From NCBI GenBank assembly GCA_051294375.1, contig CM119266.1, positions 15,924,018 through 15,988,017 of the forward strand: DNA of 64,000 bases, in the 5' to 3' direction. The notes under the pieces are model-generated. The model saw only the letters and a program-made list of their open reading frames with translations. It searched no databases and was not told where the DNA came from. The DNA comes from Paraspadella gotoi. Lineage: Eukaryota > Chaetognatha. Positions 25,437 to 37,810 of the stretch are shown one piece after another. Every line of letters begins with the position of its first letter. Position 1 is the first letter of the stretch. Made by a program: the position numbers and the translations under genes.

Positions 25437-26059
25437 TTTCGTTGAAGTTACGTAAGAGAAAAATAAGTCATCATTCAGTTTCGTTGGATGTTCCGTAAAC
25501 AAACTGATTAAAATTAATATATCGATTCGAAAAATAATCCTTTCCGGCTTTCGTAAGGGAATTAACGCACGAATTAGATTTTGAGGAAATAGACAAATTT
25601 AAAAAAAATTACAAATGCAGTTTAGTGAAATTGTTCAAAGTAAATTATAAAGATTTGCTTAAATAAATTTTAAGTAAAAGTAGTTGATATTTATAGTGTT
25701 AGTAATGATATTATGTATATTCAAACTGGAAGACGACGAGAAAACTCTAAATTAATCTAAATTTTAAAAACAATACAGCGAGGGAAAATTGCATAAACAA
25801 AAATATAATGTAAAAAGTAATTCCTAAAATAAAATTTTCACATAAATAATTTTGTATTTTGTGACTCAAATAATCTTAAAAGGAATTAAGTAATTAATGT
25901 TGAATTTAAAAAATATATTTTTCGATGTATGGAATCTAGCTAATAAATTTGAAAGATTTGAAAAATAAATTAAATTTAAATGTTTATTATTTTTTTAATA
26001 ATCACCTTCAAAATTAATCTTCCGCTTGGATTAATGAATCTCATTGACATGACCAGATT

Positions 26060-26104
<45 letters not shown>

Positions 26105-28094
26105 CCCGCAGAATCTGCCGAAGTCATTCCGGTCTCTGACGTAAAAAGGTAAATTGATGTGGCAGGCACCGGTGCAGTCCAGGTGTTGATCCTGGGGAGT
26201 GGGGAAGGAGAAGAGGGAGTCGTGGGAGGAGACTGGGTGGAGCACAGGGAGGATAACGGAGGAGCAAGGAGGTGGAGGGGAAGAAAAAAGGGATAATTAT
26301 ATGATAAAGAGGAAAACGGTTGGGAGGAGTACGTAGTGGAAAGTGAATGAAATCAATAATTAGTTGGGAGGAAAACAAATCTGGAAAGAAGCAACCGTTG
26401 AAATGGGCGGAAAACGGGGGAGGGGGCTTGGGAGAAAAGTGGCGCGAACTTGTTTTTACAACGAAATTCGCTCAAAATATCCCCAGGCTTAAAACAGCAG
26501 GCTGAAACGTAAAAGTACGAATTGGAAAAGCTAAACAACTTTTTTAAAATTTCACCTGCAAAAAAAAAATAATGATAAGCCATAAGGCGGGAAATTTTGG
26601 CGAATGGGGGCGATGATATTAAAGGTTGGTACTAGGTACGTCCCTGCCGCCTTGACTCGTCTGCTCGGAGAGAGATGAGTGGAGTTCGGTTGACAAAACT
26701 TCTTTAAAAAGAATTTGGGTGACAAAACTTCTTTAAAAAGAATTTGGGTGACAAAACTGAGGGGCTGAGGTTTAGAGCGAAAAGTGTTGAATAGGGTGGG
26801 GCGCTGAGTAGTGAGAGGGAGGGTCGAAATAACGACGAGGAAAAACATAAGGTGATCCTAAATGGAATTCCCGCTGAGGCAAAACATCGGAAGAAATTCC
26901 TTCCAACATTTACTTAGGTTTTTTTTTTGTATAAGAGGGAAAAAGCATCGGCAAAAAATATAGAGAATTTTGAAATGTTTGTTTCTCATCGTTCTTTTAT
27001 TTCACGAGCGAAAGTCTCAATTAAAATTTAATGTATAACGAGTAAATTAGAATATAACATAGGTATAGTTATTTTTAGTTGTAAATACTAAATCAATAGT
27101 AATGTCAAAACGAGATATATAATAAGGAACTATCCCAAAGGAAAGGGCGAAAGTGAAAATAGTTCACGAAGAAAAAGATGACCTTCGAAACGACCCTTTC
27201 CTGCCTTCCTAACAATCCCTACCAACAAAAATACAATTAAATTAGAAAAAGTGAGTTTTCTTCGCGAGATATCCAAGATTTCCGCCGCTGGATCGCGGCT
27301 CCGCGTCGAAGCTCGACCCTCGACGTCCCAGCGGGGAGACCAGGATGACTCGCAATTTTCTGACCGAGTTTTCACAATCTAATTTAGCTTTACGTGACCG
27401 ATTTAATTTTGGCTTTTGTCCCTTTCACCGATCAGAGGACGGTGTGAGAGAGAAATTCGGAAAAAGGTGACGGGATGGCTGGACGTACATATTAATGAAA
27501 AGAGAGCTGTAATGACTTGTGGCTCACTCGAATTCGATCTTGCTGGAACATTTCCTTTTAACTCGCCAATATTGTAACGAGCGATACCGTCAATTAGCGC
27601 GAATCGAGGCGCTTTCCCTCTCGGAGAATTGATGAAAAGCAAAGTCGTCGCGAAAAGCCAAGAGCGAGAAAATTTGGGGATCGATAATTCAATAACGAAA
27701 CCTGGATTGGCTCTCGTCCAATCGGAAACCGTCGCGCTATTTTTTTCTTTAGTGGCGACCGCCAGAGTCAAGCTTATTTCTAATTTTTTTCCAAAGATTA
27801 ACTCTTACGATTTCAATTTCAAGCGACTTGAGGTCAGCAGGAAACGCCGTTTGGATTGAAATATCAAGGTTAAACTTAAAAAGTGTTTTAATTCGATAGT
27901 ATCCAGTTAATGTTCGACTAATAAAACACCGACTCGCCTCTCAACGGAGGCCACTGGATTTTTTTTATGTCCGCCTATTGAATGAATAGGGAACGAATGA
28001 ATTCGGGCGGACGGAACGAGGAAAGGAAGCCAGGTTGAAAATTTAATTTGCAGAGGAAAAAAAGGGGAGAGGAAAAGACCGAAGAGAGCGGTGG

Positions 28095-28131
<37 letters not shown>

Positions 28132-28507
28132 CTGTTACAAATTACGCTCCTGTCTACACAGACGCCGCGCCATACCTTCTTCGCCCCACCTATTTTAGTC
28201 GCCCTCCTCTCCTTTCCCGTGTCGAGGGTCAAAACCGAGAGGCGTTTCGTGAAAAGTGAGGTCAAGACTCAGGGGACGGCGGGAAAACCTGCTAATCGGA
28301 CCCCAGGTCAAAGAAAGGGGAGAAAGCTGGGTCGGGAAAGGTCGGGTCAGGTAGGCGTTTGCAATATGAGAGGGAGGCGATTTCAAAAGGTGAAAAAAGG
28401 TAAGTAGTAGGCGGGTTGGGCAACGGAGTTTGAGGTCAAAGGTCACGCCGTGAACGCCCACAGGTCGGGCGAATGTCGTCGAAGAAAAACGAAGAAAAAA
28501 GGAGAAA
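25437..28507. other. Gene-poor interval with simple repeats
   Basis: AT-rich DNA is followed by (CT)n at 26064-26102 and purine-rich DNA up to about 26800. A more balanced block at about 27130-27870 holds an unsupported 122-codon minus-strand frame (27771-27403). (GA)n lies at 28097-28130. No exon with a recognisable domain or paired splice sites was found. Confidence 0.45.
26691..26758 (+). repeat. Tandem 29 bp repeat, two copies
   Basis: The unit GACAAAACTTCTTTAAAAAG followed by AATTTGGGT occurs twice in direct succession, and a third GACAAAACT begins after it. It has no coding character. Confidence 0.8.
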
Positions 28508-28806
28508 GAATTAAAAAAAAATATATATATAAATAAATAAATAAATAAAAAATAAAAAATATAAAAAACATAAAAAATAAAAAAAATATAAAAAACTACT
28601 ATAAAAAATACTTTTTAAAATACTATAAAAATACTATAAAAATACTATAAAAAATACTATAAAAAATACTATAAAAAATATAAAAAATTTAAAAATTTAA
28701 AAATTTAAAAATTTAAAAATTTAAAAATTTAAAAATTTAAAAATTTAAAAATTTAAAAATTAAAAATTAAAAATTAAAATTAAAAAATAAAAAAATTAAA
28801 AAATAA
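28508..28806. repeat. AT-only tandem repeat block
   Basis: About 300 bp of almost pure A/T form successive short tandem arrays. First comes (AAAT)n, then units of about 11 bp reading ATAAAAAATACT, then about ten copies of AAAATTTAA-type units at 28680-28760. The units change stepwise along the block, as expected of slippage-driven DNA. Confidence 0.85.
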
Positions 28807-29066
28807 GAAAGTTACTACGATGACCAAAAAAGGAAAACACAACCAGAAACAAACTAAAAAGAATGCAAACAAACAATCATTTTCAAGTAATTTATTTACG
28901 TAATGACAACTTTGGGAAACCTGAGGCGAGTCAGGGCGGAAATATAAATAAATAATTTCTTGAGTGATTGAGGTTAATTAAGGAAAGACCGCCGTGAATA
29001 GTCGGAAAGTCGAAAAGAAATTGAAAAATTAATTAATCGACAAATGACGGATGGAGAGAGAGACAG

Positions 29067-29116
<50 letters not shown>

Positions 29117-30560
29117 CCGGCTTATTTTCCTCAAAATTTTCGGACCCGATCCTCCCCCTTCCTAAAACACCCTGCAATCCCCCCCTTCCCTTAAATCCGG
29201 TGCCCGGCCGACCGCGAAATTAATTAACGGTTTTTCTGCCTCAAAAAAGTTTTTCTTGTTTCAGGTTCGAGTTTCACCTTTTCGATGCCCGCGGGTGGGA
29301 AATTTTTTCCTTCAGCCTCCGGGCGGCGGATTTGAATGAAGGAAGGTGGGTGTGGATGGGTAGAGTAGAGTAGTTTTTCGATGGTGGTGTCTGTGAAAAT
29401 GAGGTAAAAAAAGATGCGGAAAAAACTTTTTAAAAATCTTATGGGATAAATTCTTGTTGTTGCGGACTTAATTGTGGAAAAAGTTGAAAATATACTTAGG
29501 GTTGTCTCAGACTCCTTTATTTGCTTTTTTTATTGTTTATTTTTTTTTGGGGGGGGTTGTTGTTTTTGCAATGAATTAGGATGTTGTTCGGCAGAACAAG
29601 CGAAAATGTATGATTCTGGTAGCTGAAAAAAATACCTAAAGGTAATTGTGGATGAGATAAAAACATTTTTCGAAGTACCGCATAATAATTTCAAATCGGG
29701 AAAGAAATTACGCTTACCGAATTCGTGCATAACTTTTTAATATTTTTTATTTTAGAATTCATACTAGTATATAAAAAGGTCAATAAATGTTGCAACCTCT
29801 CCTTTCGGGCCACTCAAAACATCATCCGCGGTCCGATCCGATAGGGAAAAATATGGATGTACCGGGAGAAGTGAAGAAGGGGAAATGGATTTTCGTTGGA
29901 GAAAAAGCTGGTGGGCCAGCTATTTCAAATCAATGAATAAGGGACAGAAATCTTACAAAATGAAAGAAGATAAGGTATAATAATAGTATCCCTGTGGTTA
30001 ACGGGGAGTGATAGGCAAAGGACCTCGTAGTAGAGAAAAGAGAAGAGAAGGAAAGATAGCTATCCCACTTTAGGGACGAGAGGAAGAGGGAAGGAAGGGG
30101 CTGGAGTTGATTTTTTCTAAATCGATTCAAGAAAGAGAAGAAGTTTATTCAATGATACTTTTTGTGTTTGCGTGACTCTGAGGTCGGGACGAAAGGAATT
30201 GATTTTCCCCCAAAGAAGAAAGATAAAGAGGGAGCAGAGGGAAGCGGGGAGTGGAGGGATGTTGAACGCTGAAGAAAAAAGTAAAGGGTTGGTGAGCCGA
30301 CGTTATCGAGATTGAGAGGTGGTATTAAATCACTATTGAAATATATTGGCATTGATAATAATGATATTAGGTCATTTTTAATTTCCGCTATTTATTTCCT
30401 CCACAAAGAGGAGCAGCTTTGAATCTTCCGACGTTTGGACACAATTTAAATTCGTGAATTTTCTGATGCATCCTGTCATCCCGACGCCCTTCACCTGCGA
30501 CCAACGCCCTCCGCCCGCCTTCCCGCCAGCCCGCCAGCCCACCATCCCGCCAGCCCGCGC
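28807..30560. other. Gene-poor interval
   Basis: A (GA)n tract lies at about 29052-29113. The rest is purine-rich or AT-rich without a supported gene. A GC-rich direct repeat based on CGCCAGCCCGC lies at about 30525-30558. Confidence 0.45.
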
Positions 30561-30564
30561 AAAG

Positions 30565-30601
30565 TATAAAATAGGTCAACCCCGTTGAGATAATTTCATC
30601 G
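30565..30601 (+). promoter_or_regulatory. Possible TATA promoter of an unidentified transcript
   Basis: TATAAA at 30565-30570 follows a GC-rich repeat. A TTTCATCGCTC initiator-like sequence lies about 30 bp later. A downstream ATG in good context near 30686 opens only a 14-codon frame, so either the transcript is non-coding, the first exon is short, or the match is chance. No downstream exon was identified. Confidence 0.25.
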
Positions 30602-31329
30602 CTCATCCATTCGTCGCTACAAACACGAGAAAGAACAACAACGACGACGACAAAATCAAAACAAACGAGAAATTCGAGACGAAAGATGACGACGCCGATC
30701 GTAACACCTACGCGATCGAATCGTGTTTGATCACCTGTGATTATGCGATCGTCGAAAATCTCAATGGGATCTCTGGGTCACGTAAATCTATGTCGAAGAA
30801 AGTCAAACTATGTTTAATCGTTTAAAAGACGAAATAGGCCTGAATTCTACGAGGATGTCTTTGATTTTAGGCCAAGAAAATCGGTTCAAACGCTATCTAG
30901 TTTGCCCTCATTTCAAAGCTACGACTCGTTTTAGATTCAATTCCATTTCTTAATTTTTTTTGTTGTTTTCCTTATCTCCTTATAAACATTTTTTTATAAA
31001 GTTTTTCTCTCCTTATCTCGTTCCTGCGTCGGTCGGTTTTTTCTTCCTCATTATCGTCGTCATTGTCGTCGTCGTCGTCTGAACATCACCGATTCAATAT
31101 ATTTCAATTTTAAAAACCACAAAAAAAGTTTGTTCGGTCGTCATTGTAGACTCGTGCAAATTTAAATTCTAATCGAACGGAAAAAAAAATGTCAAAAGAA
31201 TTGACAGATTCCGGAGTAGAAATTTGTAAACAAAATTCCCGGTTCTTCTATAAAAGTAAACAGAAGGAAATCGACGTCTGTTCAGAAATCGAACGTCACG
31301 ATGTGAAAAGAAAAGAGTCGGAGAGAGAA

Positions 31330-31364
<35 letters not shown>

Positions 31365-32930
31365 CAGAGAGAGAGAGAGTGGCAAAATAACATTGATATT
31401 TTAAAAATAAAAATTGCCAAAAAAATACTATTAAGATTATAGTAGTAAAAATGTAGTTAAATTATATTACAGTGTTTAAACGCCGATGCACACAAAAGTA
31501 ATAAAATAAAATTAACTCGAATAACAATTATTCAATATTTGAGCTCGTAATGTTACAGCTAAGAAAAACATAGTAGAAATACGAAACCAAAAAAAAAAAC
31601 ACAAAAAAAAACTGTTTGTCTGTTGAGTCCCCCTTCCAGGAAAACGTCGAGAAAGTTTACTCGAGAGGTGATCAATGAATTCGGGGATTTTAAGTGGGAA
31701 GGAAAGGGGAGTGGGTCGGTGGTGAGGTCGTGGGGTGGTTGGGTGGTGAGTTGGGAGTGGCGAGGGAGCCGTATGAGGGGAACCGGGTAAAGATTGTGAA
31801 GAGGAAAGGGAGATTAATGGATCGCGAGATTTTCACAAACTGAATGGCAGAGACAAAATCTTGAGGCAGGAGAATTTAATGATTTTAGAACCGCCCGAGG
31901 AGAAAACAATCGACACGTCAAAAAGAGAACCTATTATAACCCCCCAAAAATTCTGAGAGCCACAGTAACAAAAAACATTTACTTCTTCTTCCTCGGAGTC
32001 ATATTGTTCTATTTCTTTACCTGTGTCTGATTTAGTGTTAGGCAGTGTCTACGAAATGGCTTTTGTCAAGAAATGAACTGAATCTCCTGATTCCTCAAAT
32101 ATGAATGATGAATTTTTAATTCTTTGGACTATATCACAAATAGTGCCCAACAATCGAGTAAATAAAACCATTCCTTTATAAATTTGATACAGTAAAGTTA
32201 GTTTTTAAGCAATTTTTATCTTCAAAAATCTTATCCATTTTTGTCCATTTCCAGTTTTGGCACTTATTTTCAAGGTGAAGATAGAAAAAGAAAATTTTTT
32301 TACTTTGCTTTTGGGTTTGCCTTCATGTTCTTTCTACTGGGGTAGAAGCATTTTTGTTAATGATTCACCGTTTGTCTGCAATGAATTTTTAAAAATGTTT
32401 AGTCAAAAAATGGCATTTTTTCATTTCATTATTTTAAACTAACTGAACATTATTTAAATTAATTGAAACTAATGCAAAATATTCCCCACATGATAAGCTA
32501 ATTATATCTGTAATATAAAGAAATAAGCTTCATGCGTTTTCTTAAAAAAAATTTTTTAAGATGTCTTTGAATTTGTGATTTTTTGTGATTGTAGTTTATT
32601 TTTAATTTCGACTTTAGATTTATTTGTTTTTATAGTTTTATTAGTTGGACTAGTTATTATTCTTGTTAAATCTTAAAAAACCGCATCATTTTGCGTTATC
32701 TTAAAGCATCAGGAGAATTTTTTAATCTTTTTTTCCGAGTGTCGACAAGATTATTAAGAAAATTATTCCGCAAAATCTGTCGACTTTACTAAATCTGCTA
32801 AGCAACCAAAATTGAAAAAAAAATCGCGAGTTACCGAATTATTTGGAGCATAAACCAAAAAATAAATAATACAGAAAAAAAAGAATAAAAGGAATAAGGA
32901 AAGAGAAAATAGGAGAGAGAAAGTAAGAGA
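30602..32930. other. Gene-poor interval with (GA)n
   Basis: (GA)n lies at about 31318-31379, short ACG/TCG triplet runs at about 30640-30660 and 31050-31080, and AT-rich DNA elsewhere. No supported exon. Confidence 0.45.
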
Positions 32931-32939
32931 GAGATGTGG

Positions 32940-33170
32940 ATAAGGCGCAACGTGGGCTGAAGATGACTGTCCGTAACTTCTATAACCCCCTCTAGCAGCC
33001 ATGGAACGGGTCCCTGGGCTTGGAACCAGGCTTGAGGGTTTGCCATGCCCCCAAGGCGGCTTACGGCCGTCCTCACGATTCCCGCAGGGTAGGTACCGGG
33101 TTGGGATTGAACCTGGTACCTAGTGGTCATAAGCTGATGGCTTTACTCAATGAGCCACCGGGTCACAACT
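32940..33170 (-). mobile_element. tRNA-derived SINE
   Basis: On the minus strand the element starts near 33170 with GTGACCCGGTGGCTCATTGAG. The TGGCTCATTGAG segment fits an RNA polymerase III A box (33157-33146), and GGTTCAATCCC at 33113-33103 fits a B box, 33 bp further on, so the head is tRNA-like. A non-tRNA body of about 150 bp follows, running through GGGAATCGTGAGGACGGCCG to CAGCCCACGTTGCGCC. It ends in CT-rich DNA near 32940. It is GC-richer than its surroundings, as expected for a dispersed element. No second copy is visible in this window, so the family and exact ends are unknown. Confidence 0.7.
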
Positions 33171-33588
33171 GAAAGTGTCATGATTCTAGGCGGGGTGAAC
33201 CTAGGCAATGCCCGACTACAGAGAGAGACGTTGTGAAAAAGTTTTATAAAATAAACAAACAATAGACTATAAAAATAAAATGCAAAAAGTTAAAAAATAA
33301 CAACAACAACAAATACGTATTTACATTGGCTGAAAAAGGTCAGCCATAACAAGGTCATTCTGTTTGGATACGAACGGTCATATCTTACTGACCACTACGG
33401 GTCACCAAGTACAAAGACTTCGTCGTCGTCTTCGTTATTATATTCGTTGTCGTCGTCGTCTTTGTTCAAATCATTTGAGCTCCCAAAACGCAATGAAATT
33501 ACCGGAGATGACTATTCAAATTATTATTTAGAGAAAAATAGATTTGAATTGTTTTTCAACAAATTATAATTAGACAATTTGTTAGTCG

Positions 33589-33624
33589 GACATGTTTTGA
33601 CTCTTTAGTTAGAGTCTTCATCAG
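33589..33624 (-). ncRNA. Degenerate hammerhead-ribozyme-like motif
   Basis: Read on the minus strand, CTGATGA (33624-33618) is followed by A, then a perfect 5 bp stem GACTC/GAGTC with an 8-base loop, then AAAAC and ATGTC. This is the order of a hammerhead core: CUGAUGA, stem II, GAAA, then a GUC cleavage triplet. It resembles the minimal hammerheads carried by Penelope-like elements and retrozymes. The required GAAA reads AAAA here, and stem I is weak. It is probably an inactive remnant or a chance match. Confidence 0.35.
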
Positions 33625-33670
33625 CGTTTTGGACAATCAATAAGTTTTTCTTTTAACATTAAGTTAGAGA

Positions 33671-34683
33671 GAGAGAGAGAGAGAGACAGAGAGAGTTTCT
33701 AAAGACTGTTTCTCAAGTTACCTCAATTTTTCGCTCACAACTTCGTTCATCGATTCGTTTATCAATTATTCATAACTTCGAAATACAAAGACATTTTTCT
33801 ACAGCGTCGTCGGTTGTTAGTGGTGGCATCATTAACGGAAGTGGAGTCCGAGGAGTGGTTCAAATTTAAATGTTGCTATTCTGGCAAACGAATCGTATTT
33901 CTTATTTCTCCTCCCTCCCTTTCTCCTCTTATTTTCCTCTCTCTCTCTCTCTCTCTCTCTCCCTTTCTCTTTTCTGTCGGCGTTCCCGGACCCCAGGCGT
34001 ATCCCCACCCCAGTTAAGTTGGAGGACAGAGAGAGAAAGAAAAAGAAAGAAAGAAAGAGAGAAAGGAGAAGATTAGATTTAAATTTTAAAAAACTACGCT
34101 CCATTTCTTCTCAATTTTTTTAAACCAATAGTTGATGTAGATTTCGTAACTCGATAGTTAAAATAGATTTTTCAACTCAATTAGTTCAAAAACTCTGAAA
34201 GAACTTTTGTCGTAGCGAATTTTGAAGTAATAGAATAAGCAACAGTGCGTTGTGCTTAATGACAGAGAGATAACTATTCCAAATCGATTTTTAAAGTCAA
34301 GAATGACCTAAAGAATCCAACAAGACACAAAAAAGTATTAATTTTTACAGTTAGAAATCAATGGTTTAAGAAAGGCGTTTCGTAGACACTGCCGTTAACA
34401 GCAGTCGACTCGATAAATCTTGATAAAAGGCAAGCTATTCTCAAACGAATGTAGGTGGGCAAAAAGTAGACTTTCACGTTAATGAATTTGTTTTCGTTCT
34501 CATTTTTTAAAAAAATTTATATTTCTAACGAATTCTTTTTGGATATTAGCTCGTAAATTAAAAGTTCATTTTTTTCCTTTCTGTGGATTTTTTCGAGAGT
34601 TTTACCTCAGAAAAGTTTACAATAGATCAAAACAGTTTATCCTGAGAGAGACGAGTGATGGTCTTCGATTTTGACGCCAACAC

Positions 34684-34729
<46 letters not shown>

Positions 34730-36595
34730 GAAAGAGAGAGAGAGAGAGAGAGAGAATGAAAAATGACGCAATGACGGAGAAGGAAAGGAGGCAGATCAAG
34801 AAAAATAGAGAAAATAAAAAAGGTTCCACTTCTACGCACTCAAAATTGTTAGCGGGAAAATTCAGGTCAAAACTCAGAGGGAAGAGTTTCGAAGGGACAA
34901 TAATGAAGCGCGGGAGAAGATACGACTGGAAGGGGAAACGAAAGGAAAAGAGTGGATGGTGGGAGATATAAAAATGTAAACAAAGATAAAGTAGTCCTTG
35001 GAAAATAGTAAGAGGTAGAAATGTAAATTGATAAAATAAATGGAGAGAAAAAGCATAAAAATAGAAGAGTTTTTGTCTAATTAAACCTCGAGGGCGGCGC
35101 CTTTATTTCTTATCGTGTTTTGCCATCACACGTTACTACTTGACATTGTATATTCCTTATCGAAAAAACTTTTCTTACCTCCCTCTTAATTTTACCACAA
35201 AACATGAATTCTTTTCCTTTTTTTCTTTTTTTTTCCTCATTCATTAAAAGAAAATGAAAGGAAGAAAAAAAATTTCACGACCTGAATTTTTTCGTTCGAG
35301 AAAAAATTTTCAGGTTGGAAGGTTTTAATTTTTTTTTCCTCGTGTCCCCTCTTCTTGGAGTTGTTCCCGCCAACACCTCCCTGCCACACCCTCATTTACT
35401 TTATACGTACACTATCTTGTAAGTTCAAAGTCCCGTTAAAATAAACCTTCCTGATGCTATGGCTTTCATCATTTGGTACCCATTCGGTAGTTTCATCATT
35501 TGGATCTATTATCCCTCTAATAAATGTCACAATACTCTTTAAACTATGAGAGGATTGCTTAAGTACCACACCGTTATCATTTCATTAATCTATTTTGGAA
35601 CACTACTAATTTTTTCACAAGTTTCGCACGAATTCCTCTTAGTTTTTCATTCTATTTTAATTTTATTCTATCCAATTTTCACCGGTCTCACGGTGTCCCC
35701 CTCTCACTCTTCTCTCTTTATCCCCTTCTCACAATTCCCCCATTCTTCCATCATCTCGTATGCGACGTCTACCTTTGAAAACATTCGGAAATTAATGGAG
35801 GCCTTAAATACATCATCAACACCTTTTTTTTATTCCAACGAGAAAAAGAAAGAGGAGGAGGAGGAGGAGGAGGAAGAGGAGGAAGAAGAAATATAGAATG
35901 AGCGGAGAAGCAACAAATGAAAGAAGCTAAGGACGTCTTGATCTCAACGATTTCTTAGATATATTTCGCAAACCTATAATTAAAATATTCCTTTACGATA
36001 CTCAGAAGTATTGGTACAACCAATATAAAAATTATCCATTCTTCTAATAAATAGGCTATCTTGCCACTGACTTTGGACAGGCTTTGGTGGTTTAAGGCCT
36101 CCATCACTCTTACAAGATAATGACATAACAGGTCCCTGCAAGCTTTCAATCAAGACTCTCTCACAGTCTCGTTTATTCAGTCCCAGAGTACCTGGCTTCC
36201 CTATCAATAATCAATGATTAATTATCAATGATCAGTGATATCAATTATTTTTAAAACAAGCTAAAACTGGCTAGAAACAACGGTTACAAATTTGTACTAA
36301 TCCTATGGATTCTTAAAATGACAACTACGTATTTAAAGCGTTCTTCATTAGTGATAATTATAACGCGATTTGACCTCTAAACAGTTCTGATCTAATTTTT
36401 GATAAGTTGTAAAGAGTCAAAATAAAAATATCACGACTCAAAAGGTCATTGCAGCAGCCCTTACGCTTCGCCCCCCCCCTCTAATCCGAAATGAAAAAAA
36501 AATCCAGGTGGAGGATTTCTTCACGAGTTATTCGAATCTTAAACGTTCGAGAATGTTTCGAATCACGGGCCGACGAAACCAGCTGCTACTTGGCG

Positions 36596-36631
<36 letters not shown>

Positions 36632-37360
36632 TCTCTTTTTTTCTCCCTTGATAATTTTTCCAATCCTGTAAACTGAGTCAAATTAATGTAACGAGAGCCA
36701 TGTCCGATCGAGCGATGGTCGATGATGAGTGGACGCTGAGACTCGTTCGAAGTTTACGTTAACATTTCCGTGAAAAAAAAAAGAATTGTTTCGAAACTAG
36801 TTCTTACCATTCTTCTCCTGTCGTTAACCCTCTTGCGTAAACCTTATGAAACATTTTGAAGGTGAATAGTGTGGTTAAAATTGTAAAGTTCAAAAGTTGA
36901 AACTAAATCGGAACCCCTGGGAAGGTTGTGCGGGATCAAGCGGGTGAGGAAACTGTCGATTACGAAATCCAAGAAATCAAAGAAACTTTTGTTTTAAAGA
37001 GAAAATCTTTTTTTACTTTCTCCCGGTTTATGACTGGAAATCATTTTTCATATCCATCTGGCGACTGGGAGGGAGGAATACCTGAACAAAAAATATAAAG
37101 TAAAACAGAGGCGAAGAAATAGTAGAAGGAAAAACGAAAACCAACAAAAATGGAAGAATATAAAGTAAAACGCCCTCTCCTGGAACTAATATTCGCCTCA
37201 AATATATTTTTTCATTTTTACATCCTCTTTGTTCCCGAGTTATACTGAATTTTGTTACTTTTTTTAATAAGATGAAAACAAAAGGTGATGATGGCAAACT
37301 CTTGGAAACAGACCGAAATAATGGAATAATAGTTTAATAAGAAAAATTTAAAAAAACGAA
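33671..37360. other. Gene-poor interval with simple repeats
   Basis: Features seen are (CT)n at about 33939-33965, (GA)n at about 34684-34756, a (GAG)n/(GAA)n run at about 35846-35893 and (CT)n at 36599-36628. Open frames such as 35546-35896 end in the (GAG)n run and lack domains. A 75-codon minus-strand frame at 35980-36207 has mixed composition but no recognisable relatives. Confidence 0.4.
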
Positions 37361-37373
37361 AGTAAAAAGAAAG

Positions 37374-37377
37374 AAAT

Positions 37378-37413
<36 letters not shown>

Positions 37414-37548
37414 AAAGAAAGAAAGAAAAGAAAGAAAGAAAGAAAGAAAGAAAGAAAAGAAAGAAAGAAAGAAAGAAAGAAAGAAATGAATAAATGAATG
37501 AATGAATATGAATGAAATGAATGAATGAATGAATGAATGAATGAATGA

Positions 37549-37626
<78 letters not shown>

Positions 37627-37640
37627 AAGAAAGAAGAGGT
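37374..37640. repeat. (GAAA)n/(GAAT)n compound tetranucleotide array
   Basis: (GAAA)n with occasional GAAAA interruptions at 37374-37485 passes into (GAAT)n at about 37486-37550 and returns to (GAAA)n to about 37640. A C-rich block with CCCCCTCGCC units follows at about 37725-37810. Confidence 0.95.
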
Positions 37641-37810
37641 ATCAACTATCTCGATTACGGGATCTGAGGTGTAAATCGTTTCAGTATCGAATCATCATCG
37701 TCGAAAGGGAACACGTCGATTCGCCTCCCCCCTCGCCCACCCCCCTCGACTACCCCCCCTCACCTTCCCCCCTCGCCCGCCCCCCTCGCCTACCCCCTCA
37801 CCTCGGCCCG

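Noticed and set aside
27403-27771. 122-codon minus-strand frame
   Set aside because: It has no domain, no splice partner and no start context. A competing plus-strand frame covers part of it.
35980-36207. 75-codon minus-strand frame with mixed composition
   Set aside because: It resembles coding sequence only weakly and has no splice signals or known relatives; it is possibly a remnant of a mobile element, but this cannot be supported.
37374-37640. CRISPR-like regular repeat
   Set aside because: It is a pure tetranucleotide array without spacers in a eukaryotic genome.
37334-37645. 103-codon Phe/Ser/Leu frame and the opposing Lys/Glu/Arg frame
   Set aside because: Both are translations of the (GAAA)n/(GAAT)n array.
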